Shown here piece by piece: positions 60,603 to 64,000 of a DNA stretch of 64,000 nucleotides. The notes under the pieces were generated by a model that saw nothing but the letters and a program-made list of their open reading frames with translations, searched no databases and was not told the DNA's origin. The first letter of the stretch is position 1; each line of letters begins with the position of its first letter. The DNA comes from an uncultured Christensenellaceae bacterium (lineage in GTDB: Bacteria; Bacillota; Clostridia; Christensenellales; Aristaeellaceae), in assembly GCA_905234985.1 (NCBI GenBank), contig CAJOJQ010000001.1:124001-188000 (forward strand), given 5' to 3'. Made by a program: the position numbers and the translations under genes.

Positions 60603-63029
60603 ATGCCTACTACGCAGTTTGATAAAGAATCCATCAAACAATCCATTTTGGGCAAATTGCAGCGGTACAACGGTCGCAGTCTGGCCGAAGCCACCACGCA
60701 GCAGATTTATCATGCCCTGGCCTCCACCGTGCGCGACCAGATCATGCAGAAATGGATGGCCTACCGGGAAAAGGACAGGCACTACACCGGCAAGCGCCTG
60801 TATTATCTTTCCATTGAATTTTTGACGGGCCGCAGCCTGCACTGCAACGTGCTGAACCTCTGCTCCCGGGACAATTACCGCCAAGCCCTGGAGGAATTAG
60901 GCCTGGACTGGCGGGATATCCTGAAGGAAGAACCGGAACCCGGCCTGGGCAACGGCGGCTTGGGCCGTCTGGCCGCCTGCTTCCTGGACAGCCTTTCTTC
61001 CCTGTCCCTGCCCGCCATGGGCTGCACCATCCGCTATGAATACGGCCTGTTCCGCCAGAAGATCATGGACGGCCAGCAGGTAGAGGTGCCGGACAATTGG
61101 CTGGAAAACGGCAACGTGTGGGAAGTGGCCTCCATGGAGGACGTGTGCGAGGTGCGCTACGGCGGCCATGTGGAAGAAGACACGGTGGACGGACGGGTGG
61201 TCTTCAACCTGAAGGACTACTACACCGTGGAAGCCGTGCCCTACGATATGCCCGTGGCCGGTTACGACTGCGAAACCGTGAACACTCTGCGCACCTGGCG
61301 CGCCCGGTCCTCCAAATCCATGGACTTAAGCTCCTTCAACAGCGGCAACTACGCCAAGGCGCTCCAGGAGCAGGAATTGGCCGCCGTCATCAGCAAGGTA
61401 CTCTATCCCGAGGATAAGCATTACGAGGGCAAGGAGCTGCGCTTAAAGCAGCATTACTTCTTCACCAGCGCCACCCTCCAGTACGCCATCAAGGATTTCA
61501 AGCGCCGCTTTGGCCGCAATTTCCGCCTGCTGCCGGAAAAGATGACCATTCACATCAACGACACCCACCCCGGCCTGGCGATTCCCGAGCTGATGCGCAT
61601 CCTGATCGACGAAGAGGGCCTGAGCTGGGACGAAGCCACCTGGATCACCCAGCGCACCGTGGCCTACACCAACCATACCGTTATGAGCGAGGCTCTGGAA
61701 AAGTGGCCCGAGGACATGATGCGCAACCTGCTGCCCCGCATCTACATGATCCTCAAGGAGATCAACGAACGGGTCTGCCGCCGTCTGGCCGATCATTTCG
61801 GCAGCGGCACCGATCCCCGCATCGCCAAGATGGCCATCACCGCCTACGGCCAGGTACATATGGCGAACCTGTGCGTGGCCATGAGCTACTCCGTCAACGG
61901 CGTCAGCCAGCTCCACGGCGAGATTTTGAAGGAAGATACCTTCAAGGATTACTATGAATTCACGCCCAAGAAGTTCTCCGCCATCACCAACGGCATCACC
62001 CACCGCCGCTGGCTCATGAGCTGCAACGACGGGCTGCTCAAGCTCATCAATAACAGCATCGGCGACGCCTGGGTGCGGGAGCCGGAGCGCCTGCGCGACC
62101 TGCTGGCTTTCCGGGAGGACGCCGCTTTCCAGGCCGAGTTTGCCCGGATCAAACGGGAAAACAAGGTGATCTTCACCAACTTCCTCAACCGCCAGCAGAC
62201 CTGCTCCCTGGATCCGGACTTCATGTTCGACGTGCAGGCCAAGCGGCTGCATGAATACAAGCGGCAGCTGCTCAACGCCCTGCATATCCTGGTGCTGTAC
62301 AACCGCATCATGGATGATCCCAACTTCACCATGGCTCCCCGCGTGTTCGTGTTCGGCGCCAAGGCCAGCCCCGGATACCATATGGCCAAGCAGATCATCC
62401 GCCTGATCATCGCCATCAGCAAGCTGATCGACAAGAGTCCCCGCGCCCAGAAGTATCTGAAAGTGGTGTTCCTGGAGAACTACTGCGTATCCGCCGCCGA
62501 GCGCCTGATTCCCGCCGCCGACCTGTCCGAACAGCTGTCCACCGCCGGCAAGGAAGCCAGCGGCACCGGCAACATGAAGTTCATGATGAACGGCGCGGTC
62601 ACCATCGGCACCATGGACGGCGCCAATGTGGAAATCCACGATCAGGTGGGCCTGGACAACGTCTACATCTTCGGCATGCGGGCCGACACCGTGGCCGACC
62701 TGTACCGGGAAGGCACCTACTCGCCCATGCACATTTACGAAAACAACGCCGAGCTGCGCAAGGCGCTGACCCAGATCATCGACGGCACCCTGTTCCCGGA
62801 TAACCCCGCCGCCGTGCAGGATGTATACCACAACCTGCTGTTCTCCGATCCGTACTTCGTGCTGAAGGACTTCGGCTCCTACTCCATGGCCCAGCGCCGC
62901 GTGGACGTGGACTACCAGAACCGGGAAAAGTGGCTGCGCATGGCCATCACCAACACGGCCTGCTCCGGCGTCTTCTCCTCCGACCGCACCATCAAGGAAT
63001 ACAACGATTTGATCTGGCACTTGAAATAA
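60603..63029 (+). CDS. glgP: Glycogen/alpha-glucan phosphorylase
   Basis: An 808-residue phosphorylase from the ATG at 60603; an upstream in-frame ATG lies before the promoter. Motifs: YYLSIEFLTGRSL, GLGNGGLGRLAACFLDSL, NDTHPGLAIPELMRIL, VQAKRLHEYKRQLLN, and EASGTGNMKFMMNGAVTIGTMDGANVE with the PLP lysine Lys659. It releases glucose-1-phosphate from storage glucan. No other glycogen gene is in view, and it ends at a 12-bp hairpin. Confidence 0.96.
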   Translation: MPTTQFDKESIKQSILGKLQRYNGRSLAEATTQQIYHALASTVRDQIMQKWMAYREKDRHYTGKRLYYLSIEFLTGRSLHCNVLNLCSRDNYRQALEELGLDWRDILKEEPEPGLGNGGLGRLAACFLDSLSSLSLPAMGCTIRYEYGLFRQKIMDGQQVEVPDNWLENGNVWEVASMEDVCEVRYGGHVEEDTVDGRVVFNLKDYYTVEAVPYDMPVAGYDCETVNTLRTWRARSSKSMDLSSFNSGNYAKALQEQELAAVISKVLYPEDKHYEGKELRLKQHYFFTSATLQYAIKDFKRRFGRNFRLLPEKMTIHINDTHPGLAIPELMRILIDEEGLSWDEATWITQRTVAYTNHTVMSEALEKWPEDMMRNLLPRIYMILKEINERVCRRLADHFGSGTDPRIAKMAITAYGQVHMANLCVAMSYSVNGVSQLHGEILKEDTFKDYYEFTPKKFSAITNGITHRRWLMSCNDGLLKLINNSIGDAWVREPERLRDLLAFREDAAFQAEFARIKRENKVIFTNFLNRQQTCSLDPDFMFDVQAKRLHEYKRQLLNALHILVLYNRIMDDPNFTMAPRVFVFGAKASPGYHMAKQIIRLIIAISKLIDKSPRAQKYLKVVFLENYCVSAAERLIPAADLSEQLSTAGKEASGTGNMKFMMNGAVTIGTMDGANVEIHDQVGLDNVYIFGMRADTVADLYREGTYSPMHIYENNAELRKALTQIIDGTLFPDNPAAVQDVYHNLLFSDPYFVLKDFGSYSMAQRRVDVDYQNREKWLRMAITNTACSGVFSSDRTIKEYNDLIWHLK

Positions 63030-63047
63030 TGCCGCGAAAAGCGGGCA

Positions 63048-63079
63048 GGGCCTGCATCCACGCTTGGGGATGCAGGCCC
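63048..63079 (+). terminator. Hairpin after glgP
   Basis: GGGCCTGCATCC, 8-base loop, GGATGCAGGCCC (12 bp perfect), then ATTTCGTT; a probable terminator with a weak T-tail. Confidence 0.7.
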
Positions 63080-63089
63080 ATTTCGTTGA

Positions 63090-63199
63090 AGAGTTGAGAG
63101 CGGAGAGTTGAGAGTGGAGATTTTTATAATGATTTGACAGAATACGAAATGGCCATCTATTATTATCTCAACTCTTAACTCACAACTCTTAACTCGCTA
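63090..63199. repeat. Heptamer-armed palindrome C
   Basis: Left arm of GAGTTGA-type heptamers, middle containing GAATACGAAA, right arm of AACTCTT-type heptamers. The first 26 bases equal element B (52617-52642). The arms pair less perfectly than in B. It lies between glgP and the glycosidase gene. Confidence 0.82.
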
Positions 63200-63242
63200 C
63201 TCTGTGTTTTCTGAACACCAAACTTGATAAGGAGAAATCACC

Positions 63243-64000
63243 ATGTCCACAATACTTGACCTTTCCGGCATCTGGCAATGCGAAATCCCCGGCCAAAGCG
63301 GGCCTCTGCGCCTGCCGGGCACCCTGAATGAAAGCGGGATCGGGTTTCCGGACGACCCCAAAAAGCAATGGAAGGTGGACGAGGTGGCCCGCATCGGGTT
63401 TTACCGGGAAGGCGACCCCATCGTGACGCGCCTGACCCGGAGACACACCTTTGAGGGACAGGCCAAAATCAGCCGCGTCATCAATTTGAAGGCGCCCCAG
63501 GGAAAGCGCCTGTTCATCGACGTGGAACGCGCCCGGCATCTTCGGCTGCTGGTGAACGGGGAGGAGATTCCGCCTTACGATGCCCCTTCCGTCAGCACGC
63601 ATTATGTGTTCGAGGTCACGGGGAAAATGACCGGAGACGATCAGATCGTGTTCCTGTCGGACAACAGCTATCCCGGCTGGCCTCGGGACGCCATCGTGTA
63701 TTCCTCCGCCGCCTCCGACGAAACGCAAACTAATTGGAACGGCTTGTTGGGGTATATCCGCCTGCGGGAAGAAGAACAGAATTTCATTGACCGTGTGCGG
63801 GTATACCCGGATGGGGATTCTGTGGACGTGTGCGTGGAAGTGGACGCGGCGCGGGATTGGGAAGGGGAGGTGCTTCTTTCTTCCGAAGCGCTGGAGGGCG
63901 GAACAGTACAAGCCCACGAGCGCGTGAAAGCGGGCAGGCGGGAGCTGTGGTATACTCGCCTTAACCTCCGGCTTGACGGGAAAGATTGGGACATAGACGA
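63243..64000 (+). CDS. Glycoside hydrolase family 2-like protein, 5' part
   Basis: The frame from the ATG at 63243 (AAGGAG 8 bases upstream) stays open to the window's end, giving 252 residues. DLSGIWQCEI at the start and RLPGTLNESGIG, RHTFEGQAKI, TNWNGLLGYIRL match the N-terminal jelly-roll sugar-binding domain of GH2 beta-galactosidase/glucuronidase/mannosidase enzymes. The catalytic domain lies beyond the window, so the specificity is unknown. No signal peptide. Confidence 0.78.
   Translation, partial: MSTILDLSGIWQCEIPGQSGPLRLPGTLNESGIGFPDDPKKQWKVDEVARIGFYREGDPIVTRLTRRHTFEGQAKISRVINLKAPQGKRLFIDVERARHLRLLVNGEEIPPYDAPSVSTHYVFEVTGKMTGDDQIVFLSDNSYPGWPRDAIVYSSAASDETQTNWNGLLGYIRLREEEQNFIDRVRVYPDGDSVDVCVEVDAARDWEGEVLLSSEALEGGTVQAHERVKAGRRELWYTRLNLRLDGKDWDID

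Overview
The window looks like chromosomal DNA of a GC-rich, low-G+C-phylum-type Firmicute of the class Clostridia. Supporting signs are a spoIVB-type sporulation peptidase, IMP cyclohydrolase of the PurO type in the purine operon, a UPF0237/UPF0210 pair, secreted WG-repeat/DUF6273, DHHW and BspA-like proteins, strong AGGAGG ribosome sites and TTGACA/TATAAT promoters. The exact family is a guess (perhaps a rumen or gut Christensenellales/Oscillospirales lineage). No rRNA, tRNA, CRISPR array, transposase or phage gene was seen.

Layout. 1-981: 3' end of an L-fucose/L-arabinose isomerase-family gene. 1.3-6.2 kb: a large secreted TPR/WG/DUF6273 protein, a serine hydrolase and a DegV lipid-binding protein. 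6.3-10.2 kb (+): IrrE-like metallopeptidase, FtsB/DivIC-like protein, Ppx/GppA phosphatase, oligoendopeptidase F. 18.4-10.3 kb (-): one probable eight-gene unit (ACT protein, UPF0210, a membrane protein, nucleoside phosphorylase, Hsp33, TPR, HEAT and zinc-ribbon proteins). 18.6-22.9 kb (+): a two-gene lipid locus, an SDR reductase translationally coupled to a 1115-residue fusion of acyl-AMP ligase, acyl carrier protein and alpha-oxoamine synthase. It has the parts expected for making a sphingoid-type base, and I consider it the most interesting system here. 22.9-28.7 kb: secreted envelope proteins (BspA-like/SH3, phosphate-binding-like, DHHW, polysaccharide deacetylase). 28.9-31.4 kb: membrane protein, rsmD, coaD, coiled-coil protein. 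31.7-37 kb: flotillin, XRE regulator with divergent small gene, MacB-like ABC transporter. 37.4-41.4 kb: MATE transporter fused to a degenerate RsbW-like domain, followed by a GNAT and a SpoIIE-type phosphatase. 55.4-41.5 kb (-): the purine operon purE-C-F-M-N-O-H(AICAR transformylase only)-[three unrelated genes]-D-L, with a good promoter and PurR-box-like sites upstream. 55.9-64 kb (+): spoIVB, GNAT, FeoA-FeoB fusion plus a Cys-rich microprotein, glycogen phosphorylase, and the 5' part of a GH2-like glycosidase.

Between genes there are several dispersed non-coding elements: (i) a near-perfect palindrome with GGGGGAAACC arms in three copies, with a compensatory stem change; (ii) palindromes whose arms are heptamer repeats (four sites); (iii) a 30-bp core identical at 31.6 kb and (inverted) 55.7 kb, each time flanked by unrelated hairpins. 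These are the best candidates for undescribed DNA or RNA elements.
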